Shown one piece after another: positions 46,751 through 55,781 of a stretch of 64,000 nt of DNA (positions within the stretch are counted from its first letter, which is position 1; each line of letters begins with the position of its first letter). The position numbers and the translations under genes are program-made. Source of the stretch: Maribacter arcticus (lineage in GTDB: Bacteria > Bacteroidota > Bacteroidia > Flavobacteriales > Flavobacteriaceae); contig NZ_FUYL01000004.1 in assembly GCF_900167935.1 (NCBI RefSeq), forward strand, positions 124,001-188,000. The letters are read 5' to 3'. The notes beneath the pieces were generated by a model. The model searched no databases and had not been told where the DNA came from. It saw nothing but the letters and a program-made list of their open reading frames with translations.

Positions 46751-47587
46751 TTATTCCTCTAGTATAGTAATTCCGTCTGGTTCAATTTTTATTTTTCTCT
46801 CCTTGTATAAAGTCCCTAATCCTTTCTTGAATGTTTTTTTACTCATTTGAAAAACATCTCTAATTTCTTCAGGTGCAGATTTATCATGTAACCCTAAAAA
46901 TCCGCCATTTTCCTTTAGTACTTCATAAATCTTTTTGGCAGCTGGCTCCAATACTTTTGATCCTAATGGCTGAAGAGAAATATCAAGTTTATTATCTTTT
47001 CTTATTGTTTTAACACAACCAGGTATCACATCACCAATATTTATTGGCTTAAAAACCTCATTAAAATATACAAGGCCTTTATGTCTTTCATTCACAATAA
47101 CTTCCCAACCCAAATCGGTTTGTCGAGTGACAACTAAATCGACTTGTTCCCATTCTTTAAGATCAACACTATCGTTACTTAAAAATCTATCTAACTTGTT
47201 TGAACCAACCAATCTACCAGAACGCTCGTCTAAATAACAATGTATTACATACCATTGGCCTTCTTTCATTTTATCCCGTTGTTCTCTGAAAGGAACCAAC
47301 AGGTGTTTTTCAAGGCCCCATTGCATAAAGGCACCAAATTCATTTACTTCGGCTACCTGTAATAATCTAAACTCCCCTAACATGATGTCTGGCTCTAAAG
47401 TAGTTGCTACAGGTCGCTCATCATAATCCAAATAACAAAACACCTTTATACTTTCTCCTATTTCATAATTGGCTGGCACATATTTATTAGGTAACAACAC
47501 GTCATTGCCTTCGTCGTCTCCCAAAAATAGCCCAACACTGGTATCTCTTAAAATTTCTAGATTGTTTATACGTCCTAATTCTATCAT
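46751..47587 (-). CDS. CvfB-like S1-domain RNA-binding protein
   Basis: 278 residues. Starts IELGRINNLEILRDTSVGLFLGD, matching the CvfB/YitL family: S1-like domains at about 1-60, 65-130 and 145-210 and a C-terminal winged-helix (FQMSKKTFKKGLGTLYKERKI). Family proteins bind RNA and affect virulence-gene expression in Firmicutes; the role here is unknown. The -7 box TAATTTTG ends only 4 nt before the ATG. Confidence 0.85.
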   Translation of the reverse strand: MIELGRINNLEILRDTSVGLFLGDDEGNDVLLPNKYVPANYEIGESIKVFCYLDYDERPVATTLEPDIMLGEFRLLQVAEVNEFGAFMQWGLEKHLLVPFREQRDKMKEGQWYVIHCYLDERSGRLVGSNKLDRFLSNDSVDLKEWEQVDLVVTRQTDLGWEVIVNERHKGLVYFNEVFKPINIGDVIPGCVKTIRKDNKLDISLQPLGSKVLEPAAKKIYEVLKENGGFLGLHDKSAPEEIRDVFQMSKKTFKKGLGTLYKERKIKIEPDGITILEE

Positions 47588-47591
47588 GCTA

Positions 47592-47599
47592 CAAAATTA
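47592..47599 (-). promoter_or_regulatory. -7 box (TAATTTTG) for the S1-domain gene
   Basis: Exact TAnnTTTG on the minus strand, with only 4 nt between it and the start codon. Confidence 0.5.
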
Positions 47600-47629
47600 C
47601 ATTTAATATTTAGAAAATGAGGGTAAAAA

Positions 47630-47660
47630 AAAGACCGTTACCAAATTGGCAACGGTCTTC
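47630..47660 (-). terminator. Terminator after the DUF2853 gene
   Basis: AAGACCGTTACC/GGCAACGGTCTT stem with one mismatch and flanking A/T tracts. Confidence 0.8.
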
Positions 47661-47679
47661 TATATTAGTTCGAAAATGT

Positions 47680-48024
47680 TTATTTATTATAAACAGATGC
47701 TTTCTTGAAATGTTGACAAAGCTTATAATAGATAACAGCTCTATGCTTATTTCTATTAGATGAACCATACTTGTCCATTACAGTTTTTATTGCTTCATCT
47801 AATTTAGAATCATCTTTAAGACCTAATTTCTTAATTAGGTAGTTATTCTTAACAGTATCTAATTCTTTCTGATCACTACCAGAAACTTTAGATGCATCTA
47901 TATTGTAAATTGATGGCCCTAAACCAACAGTTACTTTTTTAAGCAAATCCATATCTGCACTTTCACCAAATTTATCTTTGATGTCTGCAGCATACTTTTC
48001 AATTAAATCGTCTCTTTTACTCAT
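47680..48024 (-). CDS. DUF2853 family protein
   Basis: 114 residues from ATG 48022-48024; the longer frame to 48084 adds a poor leader that overlaps menD. Helical, with MSKRDDLIEKYAADIKDKFG at the start and VTVGLGPSIYNIDASKVS and LDEAIKTVMDKYG further on, matching the DUF2853 family. Function unknown. Lies 34 bp downstream of menD on the same strand. Confidence 0.8.
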   Translation of the reverse strand: MSKRDDLIEKYAADIKDKFGESADMDLLKKVTVGLGPSIYNIDASKVSGSDQKELDTVKNNYLIKKLGLKDDSKLDEAIKTVMDKYGSSNRNKHRAVIYYKLCQHFKKASVYNK

Positions 48025-48058
48025 CTTAAATGTGTTATAATTAATGGTTAATACTCCT

Positions 48059-49810
48059 CTAAGATATGAAACGAAAATAATCAATCAAAATTTTATCGTT
48101 TATTAATGCAGGCGTAGTAATTTCCAGTAATCTGGGACGACTCGATATTCTGTAAAAGTCACTCAATGCTTCCTCAAGAACCTCAGTTGAATCTGCCTTT
48201 CTATATTCAAAACCAAACATTTTGCAAAGGTGTTCGGCGTTTAAATTATGACGTGTCTCAAAATAGGTTTCAAAAACATCGGTATTTTCTTTGCCAGGTA
48301 GAATTCTAAATATGCCACCCCCTTTATTATTTATTACAATAATTCTAAAATTATTCTTTATCGAATTGTTCCACAAGGCATTACTATCATAGAAAAAACT
48401 AAGATCCCCTGTAATGAACAAAGTAGGAGTTTCACTAACGACTGAAGCGCCTATAGCAGTTGAAGTACTACCGTCTATTCCACTAGTTCCTCTATTGCAA
48501 TACACTCTCAACGTTGGGTTCATGTCGAACAATTGAGTATATCTTATCGTAGAACTATTAGCAAGTTGCAAAAGATAATTATTAGGTATCGATTGCATTA
48601 GTTGACTAAATACTGAGAAATCTGAAAAGGGTATTTTATTAAGGTAAGATGACCTTTTAAACACATATTCTTTTTTTACTTGACCCCAATAATTGAAATA
48701 GTCGCTTTTTACAATTTTAGCATCTGAGTACATTTCTTGAAAAAATCTATTTACTGGCACCTTTATATGTTTATCTAAACAAAAAAAAGTGTCATTTGCT
48801 TTCACTCCACCAATATGCCAATGATGTTCAGGAGAAAAAGTTCTTAGAAAAGCTTTTATCTTTTTAGAGACAATAAGCCCTCCGAAGGTCACGAGTACCT
48901 CTGGTCTTAAATTTTCAAAAAAGGCATCCTTATCACTGTTCATTTCAATAGGTGCTATAATTGAATCTATGCTATTGAAGAAACTAGGTTGATTTAGGTT
49001 CGAAGTAGTTTCGGTTAAAACCAATACACTGGGGTCATTGGCTAAACTTAGCAGTACTTTTTCATCAACACTGTTTGGTTTGTTCACCCCAACTAAAACT
49101 ATTTTACGTTTTGATGTATTCCAAATATCCTTCTCACTTTGTAATGAGGTTTGATTCGTTTCTTTATTAAAAATTAACCCTATTTTGGCTTTTACCTTAG
49201 TCTCGGTTGTTGTATTATATAGTGGTTCTTCAAAAGGTGCATTTATATGAACCGGACTCTGCGAAGTAAAGGCTATAGTAAAAGCTGTATTTAATTCAGC
49301 ATCGTTTAATGCTTGAACTTCATTTTGAATTTTATCTATATTTTCATCCTTAATCCATTCTGGCTTGTAATGACGAATCGTATCAGTAGCATGGCTCACA
49401 TCTTGTCTAAGGTTTGCCGAATACCCTATTTGATTTTCAAATACGTTTTTCTGATTGATTGTTTGCCCATCCCCTATTCCAACCTTATAAATTGGTCTAT
49501 CTGCAGAAATAACAACCAATGGAATATTACTATAATAAGCCTCTGCAACTGCAGGATAATAATTTAGAAGGGCACTACCTGATGTGCAGATAACTGCTAC
49601 TGGTTTCTGTAATTGCTGCGCCATACCTAATGCAAAAAAAGCTGCACAACGCTCATCCACAATACTAAAACAAGTAAAAAAAGGATTCTCTGTAAAGCCA
49701 ATAGTTAACGGTGCATTTCTAGAACCTGGTGAAATAACAATATTAGAAATATCATTGGCCTGGCAATGCTGAACGATAGTTTGTGCAGTAGGTATGAGAG
49801 AGTAATTCAT
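48059..49810 (-). CDS. menD: SEPHCHC synthase (menaquinone)
   Basis: 583 residues from ATG 49808-49810; the in-frame TTG at 49817-49819 overlaps the -7 box. ThDP enzyme: VISPGSRNAPLTIGF, CTSGSALLNYYPAVAEAYY (split as CTSGSALLNYYP), FITGDLSFFYDSNALWNN (GDLSxxxDxN motif) and NRGTSGIDGSTSTA. Catalyses condensation of isochorismate and 2-oxoglutarate. Adjacent menF upstream supports the pathway. It carries its own strong promoter. Confidence 0.95.
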   Translation of the reverse strand: MNYSLIPTAQTIVQHCQANDISNIVISPGSRNAPLTIGFTENPFFTCFSIVDERCAAFFALGMAQQLQKPVAVICTSGSALLNYYPAVAEAYYSNIPLVVISADRPIYKVGIGDGQTINQKNVFENQIGYSANLRQDVSHATDTIRHYKPEWIKDENIDKIQNEVQALNDAELNTAFTIAFTSQSPVHINAPFEEPLYNTTTETKVKAKIGLIFNKETNQTSLQSEKDIWNTSKRKIVLVGVNKPNSVDEKVLLSLANDPSVLVLTETTSNLNQPSFFNSIDSIIAPIEMNSDKDAFFENLRPEVLVTFGGLIVSKKIKAFLRTFSPEHHWHIGGVKANDTFFCLDKHIKVPVNRFFQEMYSDAKIVKSDYFNYWGQVKKEYVFKRSSYLNKIPFSDFSVFSQLMQSIPNNYLLQLANSSTIRYTQLFDMNPTLRVYCNRGTSGIDGSTSTAIGASVVSETPTLFITGDLSFFYDSNALWNNSIKNNFRIIVINNKGGGIFRILPGKENTDVFETYFETRHNLNAEHLCKMFGFEYRKADSTEVLEEALSDFYRISSRPRLLEITTPALINDKILIDYFRFIS

Positions 49811-49816
49811 GTACTT

Positions 49817-49849
49817 CAAAAATACGACCTAAGCAGCTTACTACCCAAA
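49817..49849 (-). promoter_or_regulatory. menD promoter (-33 TTTG, -7 TATTTTTG)
   Basis: TTTG at 49846-49849 and exact TATTTTTG at 49817-49824 with a 21-nt spacer, as expected for Bacteroidota. The -7 box ends 6 nt before ATG 49810. Confidence 0.65.
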
Positions 49850-49859
49850 TGTCTTAACG

Positions 49860-50972
49860 CTATTTATGATTCAAAACACGAAACATAGTATTACTTTTCA
49901 AAACAGTTTCATTCCATTCGCTTTCAGGTCTTGAATCACTAGTAATACCTCCACCAACATAAATACTAATGGTGTCTTTTCTTATTTGCATACACCTTAA
50001 ATTCACGAAAAGTTCAGAATTTTTAACTACACTCCTATAAGCACTATTTTCTTGATTACGCCTATTCTTATTTCTAGCCAGCTCAGTACTAAAGTTCAAC
50101 TCCCCTAAGAAACCAGTATAAAAAGATCGTTCATAATTTTCATTTTCGTCAATGAATTTTTTAGCATTAATAATGGGAGTTCCACATACTGCCGGTGTTG
50201 GGTGCAATGCTCTTAATACATCACCAAATTTATTAGGCGCAAATACACCATTAATTTCTGTCCGTAAATGCCAAAGTTGACCAGCTTCAATAGATGTCAC
50301 TTCAGAAACTTTTAGTGAAACCACCTCGTTTTTTAAGGCATCAAGAATGTAATCGGTAACTACCTGTTGTTCATTCAATTCTTTCTCAGACCATTTTGGT
50401 TTTGAAAATTCATTCGAACTTTGCGTACCCGCTAAGGACATTGTAGTAAACTGTGTTCCTCTACTTTTTAACAATATTTCAGGTGTTGCCCCTATCCAAG
50501 TACCCACTTTTGGGTGGTGCCAAATATAACAAAATGCCTGTGGGTAAATATCTAAAACGTTTTGAAACAGGTTTATTGGTGAAACCTCATCATTAATTAC
50601 AATTTCCCTAGATAAAACAACCTTATCCAACTCACCTTCATTAATGACTTTTAAGGCTTTAGTTATTAATATAAGATAATCTGCCTTCTCTGATTCATTC
50701 AATAAAGAAATTTCATCGACAATCGCTAACGAGATACCCATATGCTCTATAGGGGCTTTAATAATCTCATCAGTTTTCAATAATATAGGTTGAGAACCTA
50801 AATCGAATGGAGCAAAAACAAATCCGGTTTCTGAGAAATCAACCACCGAATATATTTGATTATCCTTTTGAAAAACTCCATTTAATACCGCCTCATTTGG
50901 TTTTCTATATAGAACAAAAGGCAATTCATTATTTAAATTAGCAGAAGCTCTATCAAAAAGTTCTTGAACCAT
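49860..50972 (-). CDS. menF: Isochorismate synthase
   Basis: 370 residues of a chorismate-binding (MST family) enzyme: KVVLSREIV, GTWIGATPEILLK, TMSLAGTQ, ALHPTPAVCGTP, SFYTGFLGEL, NLRCMQI and YVGGGITSDSRPESEWNET. Converts chorismate to isochorismate. Position next to menD assigns it to menaquinone rather than siderophore synthesis. One bp downstream of the hotdog thioesterase gene. Confidence 0.92.
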   Translation of the reverse strand: MVQELFDRASANLNNELPFVLYRKPNEAVLNGVFQKDNQIYSVVDFSETGFVFAPFDLGSQPILLKTDEIIKAPIEHMGISLAIVDEISLLNESEKADYLILITKALKVINEGELDKVVLSREIVINDEVSPINLFQNVLDIYPQAFCYIWHHPKVGTWIGATPEILLKSRGTQFTTMSLAGTQSSNEFSKPKWSEKELNEQQVVTDYILDALKNEVVSLKVSEVTSIEAGQLWHLRTEINGVFAPNKFGDVLRALHPTPAVCGTPIINAKKFIDENENYERSFYTGFLGELNFSTELARNKNRRNQENSAYRSVVKNSELFVNLRCMQIRKDTISIYVGGGITSDSRPESEWNETVLKSNTMFRVLNHK

Positions 50973-50973
50973 A

Positions 50974-51396
50974 CTAGCTTCTAGGTAAAGCGATTGTAGT
51001 TAATTTACAAAGCGAAATCAGCTGATCAGCTTCGTTAGTAATCTTAATTTCCCATAACTGAGTTGTTCTTCCCTTATGCAAAATTATTGCCCTTGCATAA
51101 ACAAAGCCTTCCTTTACACTTTTTACATGGTTTGCTGAAATTTCTATGCCTCTAACAAAGTATTTGTTACCATCTAAAAATATATATGAAGCAGCACTAC
51201 CTACACTTTCAGCCAATGCTACTGTTGCGCCGCCATGAAGAATACCATCTGGTTGGTGCACTTTTGGTGTAACGGGCATTCTAGCCAACAAAAAATCTTC
51301 ACCTACATCTATGTATTCAATTTCTAAGGTTTCCATTAAGGTATTCTTAGATGTATCATTACAAATTTTCAGAATTTTTTCTTTGTGGTCGTTCAT
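50974..51396 (-). CDS. Hotdog-fold thioesterase, candidate DHNA-CoA hydrolase
   Basis: 140 residues of the PaaI-type hotdog family. Active-site region QPDGILHGGATVALAESVG carries the conserved HGG and the acidic residue in LAES. The gene ends 1 bp before menF, and menaquinone synthesis needs a DHNA-CoA thioesterase (MenI), so that role is a reasonable inference. Other acyl-CoA substrates remain possible. Confidence 0.75.
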   Translation of the reverse strand: MNDHKEKILKICNDTSKNTLMETLEIEYIDVGEDFLLARMPVTPKVHQPDGILHGGATVALAESVGSAASYIFLDGNKYFVRGIEISANHVKSVKEGFVYARAIILHKGRTTQLWEIKITNEADQLISLCKLTTIALPRS

Positions 51397-51462
51397 TCCT
51401 TTTTTTTGTAAAATTAAGCATTACATTACCAACTGAAAAGCTCAAAAGAATTGCATCTTATT

Positions 51463-52104
51463 ATGAATAATCAGATAAAAAATATTACCTATAAATCGTC
51501 TAACACTTATGAAACATTAAATAGTTTAACTAAAGACACTAAAAGAATTTGGATTGTTTTTCACGGAATTGGTTTTTTAAGCCGGTTTTTTCTGAAATAT
51601 TTTAACGAACTACCTGAAAATGAGAATTACATCATAGCCCCACAAGCCCCCTCAAAATATTATTTAAATGGAGAATATAAACATGTAGGTGCCAGTTGGT
51701 TGACAAAGGAAAATACCGAGCAAGAAAAAACTAATCTATTCAATTATTTGGATGCTGTTTTGGCCAATGAAGATATTCCAAAGAGTTGCGAATTTATTAT
51801 GTTCGGATTTTCTCAAGGAGTTTCAATTGCTATGCGGTACTTGACACACTCAAAATTACAGTGCAACAAATTAGTGCTGTATGCTGGTGGAATACCTACT
51901 GAACTTACAAAGAACGATTTCGAATATTTAAATAACACCGAAATCATATCAATATTAGGCAACAGTGATGAATATTTAACTCCAGAAAGACTTACTGAAG
52001 AAAAGAATAAATTAGTAAAATTATTTGGTGAAAATGTTCGCTACATAAATTTTAATGGCGGCCATGAAGTCAAAAAAGAAATCATTAATAACTTAGTAAA
52101 ATGA
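51463..52104 (+). CDS. Alpha/beta hydrolase, phospholipase/carboxylesterase type
   Basis: 213 residues from ATG 51463; the in-frame TTG at 51451 is weaker. Serine-hydrolase fold: FHGIGFL, nucleophile elbow GFSQGVSIA, Asp region LGNSDEYLTP and His in NGGHEVKKE. This triad layout fits the small esterase family. No signal peptide; substrate unknown. Overlaps the downstream GNAT gene by 4 bp (ATGA). Confidence 0.85.
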   Translation: MNNQIKNITYKSSNTYETLNSLTKDTKRIWIVFHGIGFLSRFFLKYFNELPENENYIIAPQAPSKYYLNGEYKHVGASWLTKENTEQEKTNLFNYLDAVLANEDIPKSCEFIMFGFSQGVSIAMRYLTHSKLQCNKLVLYAGGIPTELTKNDFEYLNNTEIISILGNSDEYLTPERLTEEKNKLVKLFGENVRYINFNGGHEVKKEIINNLVK

Positions 52105-52658
52105 ATGAGTCATTTATTTTAGAAAATGATAGAGTGCTATTACAGCCCCTAACACTTGATAATTTTGAAGAACTAATTTCAATTGCTTCACAAAATAACT
52201 TAGTTCAATATTCACCTTCAAATATTTCTACTCGTGTTTCATTAAAAGATTACGTAGAAACAGCCATAAAACAATTACATAATGGAACCAGTATTCCATT
52301 TATAATCTATGATAAACAAAAAAAAGCATATGCCGGTAGTACCAGGTATATGAACATAAATTTCAAAAACAAAGTTCTACATATAGGTTCTACGTGGCTT
52401 GGTAGAGAATTTCATGGTAGTGGGTTAAATGACCAAATGAAGTCTTTAATGATAGACCATGCCTTTATAAAAATGGATTTTGAAAAAGTGGAGTTTCGTA
52501 TAGACGAACGAAACATTAAATCAAGAAAAGCTGTCGAAAAATTAGGATGCACCTTAGAAGGCATTTTAAGAAAAGATGTATACCTACTCGATGGGTTTAA
52601 GAGAAATACCTGTTGTTATGGACTACTTCGCGAAGAATGGATTGAGCGTAAATCGTAA
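52101..52658 (+). CDS. GNAT family acetyltransferase (RimJ/RimL type)
   Basis: 185 residues: NDRVLLQPLTLDNFEELI, STWLGREFHGSGLN (acetyl-CoA loop, G-x-G), VEFRIDERNIKSRKAVEKLGC. The RIDExNxxSRxAxEKLG motif is typical of RimJ/RimL-like acetyltransferases. Translationally coupled to the upstream hydrolase. Target unknown. Confidence 0.88.
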   Translation: MNESFILENDRVLLQPLTLDNFEELISIASQNNLVQYSPSNISTRVSLKDYVETAIKQLHNGTSIPFIIYDKQKKAYAGSTRYMNINFKNKVLHIGSTWLGREFHGSGLNDQMKSLMIDHAFIKMDFEKVEFRIDERNIKSRKAVEKLGCTLEGILRKDVYLLDGFKRNTCCYGLLREEWIERKS

Positions 52659-52667
52659 AACAACTAT

Positions 52668-53594
52668 TTATTCTTCTACCTTAAGCTCAGGAGCGTAATA
52701 CGTAATTTTTCTTGTAGTGTACGTATTATCAGGAGTTACGATTTGCTTTATCCAATTACCTTTATCGGCTTTATCGTATTGGTAGATATACTCCTTTTTA
52801 ACAGTTTCTACTCCAGATTTCGCAATTTCCGTAATCAACATACCATTTTCATCATAAGTGTATGTTGTTCTAACTGTTGGTTCAAACTTTTTGGCAGTTA
52901 TATTATACTCAAATTCTTGCTGCGCCATTAAATGACCATCAACACTAAAAACTTCCTCAAATGCATAATCAGCCTCTCCCTTTATAAACTCTTTAGTTAA
53001 GACAATTTTTTGTTCAGGTCTATTTTTAGGTTTCTGGGTTGAAGTACGTACAGTTTTTAATGGAACATCATTTAGTAAATACGTTACCGTATATTCTCCT
53101 TTAAACTTTTTATGTTCTACTTGGGTTACGTCTGTACCGTCATTGTTCGTTCTTCTAATACTAGATAAATCTCCAGATTCATCATATTCATAAACATATT
53201 CGTCTAAAAATTCTTTGTCGTACGAAAAAATACGTTCTTGTATTTTAATGTTATCGGTAGAATCTATTTGATAGAAATGAGCAATTGACGTACTAGGGTC
53301 AAACTCATTATTGCGGTAAGACTCTGAACGCTTTTCAGCTAATTCACCAGCTTTATATTTGTAATAAACAACATCGTAATCGGTGTCATTATATCTAGTA
53401 ACAGCTTTAGTTAAAAACCCTTTTTTATTGAAATCGTATTCTTCTTTACCATAATCGGTACTTACCAAACAAAATTTCACATTCTCTTTTAAATCAAAAT
53501 CTGCAAGTGTGAAAATTTGAATCTCTTGCCCTTGTGCATTAGATCCAGAAGCAATTAAAACAAGAAAAAGTGTTTGGAGGTATTTTTTAATCAT
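52668..53594 (-). CDS. Exported protein with YD-like beta repeats
   Basis: 308 residues with a signal peptide (LFLVLIASGSNAQ). The rest is rich in Tyr and Asp in beta-strand-like motifs such as EYVYEYDESGDLSSI and TYTYDENGMLITEI, recalling the YDxxGxL units of YD/RHS-like proteins though far shorter and more diverged. Conserved-hypothetical in style. Likely periplasmic or outer-membrane attached. Convergent with the upstream GNAT gene; no family named. Confidence 0.6.
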   Translation of the reverse strand: MIKKYLQTLFLVLIASGSNAQGQEIQIFTLADFDLKENVKFCLVSTDYGKEEYDFNKKGFLTKAVTRYNDTDYDVVYYKYKAGELAEKRSESYRNNEFDPSTSIAHFYQIDSTDNIKIQERIFSYDKEFLDEYVYEYDESGDLSSIRRTNNDGTDVTQVEHKKFKGEYTVTYLLNDVPLKTVRTSTQKPKNRPEQKIVLTKEFIKGEADYAFEEVFSVDGHLMAQQEFEYNITAKKFEPTVRTTYTYDENGMLITEIAKSGVETVKKEYIYQYDKADKGNWIKQIVTPDNTYTTRKITYYAPELKVEE

Positions 53595-53647
53595 ACTACA
53601 AAATTACTTTATTAATAATAGGCACAAAAAAATATAGTATAAAAGTA

Positions 53648-53675
53648 AAAAGGGACGGCTAATACCGTCCCTTTT
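53648..53675 (-). terminator. Terminator after dnaK
   Basis: AAAAGGGACGG/CCGTCCCTTTT perfect stem with 6-nt loop. Confidence 0.9.
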
Positions 53676-53696
53676 CTATAATAACTTAACGTTATA

Positions 53697-55598
53697 TTAC
53701 TTCACTTCTTCGAAATCTACGTCTTCAACGTTATCACCTTCTGAACCAGCATCGCTAGTTGGCTCTCCTTGAGGAGCACCACCACCTTGTGCATCAGCCT
53801 GTGCTTTGTACATTTCTTCAGATGCTACTTTCCAAGCTTCGTTGATTTTATCTAAAGCTGGTGTAATTACTCCTAAATCTTTAGTTTCATAAGCAGCTTT
53901 CAACTCTGTCAAAGCATCTTCAATTGGTTTTTTCTTATCATCAGATAATTTATCTCCAAATTCAGATAATTGAGATTCAGTTTGGAAAATCATTCCATCT
54001 GCTTCATTCAACTTGTCTGCAGTTTCTTTGGCCTTTTTATCAGACTCTGCATTAGCTTCTGCTTCTGCCTTCATCTTCTTGATTTCTTCTTCTGTTAAAC
54101 CTGAAGAAGCTTCAATACGAATATCCTGAGTTTTATTTGTAGCCTTATCTGTTGCAGATACTTTAATTATACCATTTGCATCGATATCAAAAGTAACTTC
54201 GATTTGAGGTGTTCCTCTTTTCGATGGTGGAATACCATCTAAATGGAATCTACCGATAGTCTTGTTATCATTTGCCATTGGTCTCTCTCCTTGCAATACA
54301 TGAATCTCAACAGAAGGTTGATTATCAGCTGCAGTCGAGAATACCTGAGACTTTTTAGTTGGTATTGTTGTGTTAGACTCAATCAATTTAGTCATTACAC
54401 TACCCATAGTTTCTATACCTAAAGAAAGTGGAGTAACATCTAACAACAATACATCTTTTACATCACCTGTTAAAACACCTCCTTGAATAGCTGCACCGAT
54501 TGCAACAACCTCATCTGGGTTTACACCTTTAGAAGGCTTTTTACCGAAGAATTTTTCAACAGCTTCTTGTACAGCTGGTATTCTAGTAGAACCACCAACT
54601 AAGATAATCTCATCGATATCGCTCTTAGAAAGTCCTGCTGCTTTCATAGCAGTCTCACAAGGCTCAATTGTTCTTTTTACCAAGTCAGCAATCAACTGCT
54701 CGAATTTTGATCTTGTCAAAGTTCTAACTAAGTGCTTTGGTCCTGAAGCAGTAGCTGTAACATAAGGTAAATTAATCTCTGTCTGTGCAGAAGAAGACAA
54801 CTCTATCTTAGCTTTTTCAGCTGCTTCACGTAAACGTTGCAAAGCCATAGAGTCTTTTCTAAGGTCCATATCTTCTTCAGACTTGAACTCCTCAGCTAAC
54901 CAATCAATAATTTTTTGATCTACATCATCACCACCTAAGTGAGTATCACCATCTGTAGCTAATACTTCAAAAACTCCATCACCCAATTCTAATATAGAAA
55001 CATCATGTGTACCACCACCAAAGTCAAAAACGACTATTTTCTGGTCGATATCTTTTTTATCCATACCGTAAGCCAAAGATGCAGCTGTTGGTTCGTTGAT
55101 AATACGCTCTACAGTTAAACCTGCAATTTCACCAGCTTCTTTCGTAGCTTGTCTTTGCGCATCATTAAAGTAAGCAGGTACAGTAATTACTGCACGAGTA
55201 ACTTCTTGACCTAAATAGTCTTCTGCTGTTTTCTTCATTTTTTGAAGAATCATAGCAGATAATTCTTGCGGTGAATATAAACGTCCGTCTATATCAACTC
55301 TTGGTGTGTCATTATCACCTTTTACTACTTTGTAAGGTACTCTTCCAGCTTCTTTACTAGACTCTGAAAATTTGTTACCCATAAACCTTTTAATAGAATA
55401 AATGGTCTTGTTAGGGTTGGTTACTGCCTGTCTTTTAGCTGGATCACCAACCTTAATTTCACCACCTTCAACAAAAGCGATAACAGACGGTGTTGTTCTT
55501 TTTCCTTCTGCATTCGGTATTACTACTGCTTCATTTCCTTCCATTACGGAAACACAGGAGTTGGTAGTACCCAAATCTATTCCTATAATCTTACTCAT
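53697..55598 (-). CDS. dnaK: Molecular chaperone DnaK (Hsp70)
   Basis: 633 residues: [17 protein letters not shown], the NBD motifs [15 protein letters not shown] and [14 protein letters not shown], substrate-binding domain from about 390 ([17 protein letters not shown]), and a Gly-rich lid end finishing EDVDFEEVK (EEVD-like). Length normal. No dnaJ or grpE in the window. The upstream region holds a perfect TGACAT-N-ATGTCA palindrome and a promoter-like box. Confidence 0.97.
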   Translation of the reverse strand: MSKIIGIDLGTTNSCVSVMEGNEAVVIPNAEGKRTTPSVIAFVEGGEIKVGDPAKRQAVTNPNKTIYSIKRFMGNKFSESSKEAGRVPYKVVKGDNDTPRVDIDGRLYSPQELSAMILQKMKKTAEDYLGQEVTRAVITVPAYFNDAQRQATKEAGEIAGLTVERIINEPTAASLAYGMDKKDIDQKIVVFDFGGGTHDVSILELGDGVFEVLATDGDTHLGGDDVDQKIIDWLAEEFKSEEDMDLRKDSMALQRLREAAEKAKIELSSSAQTEINLPYVTATASGPKHLVRTLTRSKFEQLIADLVKRTIEPCETAMKAAGLSKSDIDEIILVGGSTRIPAVQEAVEKFFGKKPSKGVNPDEVVAIGAAIQGGVLTGDVKDVLLLDVTPLSLGIETMGSVMTKLIESNTTIPTKKSQVFSTAADNQPSVEIHVLQGERPMANDNKTIGRFHLDGIPPSKRGTPQIEVTFDIDANGIIKVSATDKATNKTQDIRIEASSGLTEEEIKKMKAEAEANAESDKKAKETADKLNEADGMIFQTESQLSEFGDKLSDDKKKPIEDALTELKAAYETKDLGVITPALDKINEAWKVASEEMYKAQADAQGGGAPQGEPTSDAGSEGDNVEDVDFEEVK

Positions 55599-55648
55599 TA
55601 TTATATTTTTTAAATTAAGTGCTTTATTTTACAATTGTTTACTAAAGG

Positions 55649-55664
55649 TCAAACAATATGCCAA
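55649..55664 (-). promoter_or_regulatory. Promoter-like box of dnaK
   Basis: TTGGCATATTGTTTGA on the minus strand. It resembles a sigma-54 -24/-12 element (TGGCA...TTG) with the -12 GC changed to GA; it also has a near -7 box. Class uncertain. Confidence 0.35.
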
Positions 55665-55675
55665 GCAAGAAAAAC

Positions 55676-55688
55676 TGACATGATGTCA
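55676..55688. promoter_or_regulatory. Operator-like palindrome upstream of dnaK
   Basis: TGACAT-G-ATGTCA (plus strand), perfect 6-1-6 inverted repeat 11 bp upstream of the promoter-like box. Not CIRCE. Confidence 0.5.
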
Positions 55689-55781
55689 TTATTCCGATTT
55701 TTTTTTATAATAATTATGCCATTTTAGTATGCCCAAAAGGTTTATGAAACATTGTACCTTAGCTAATAAAATAATCACGGT

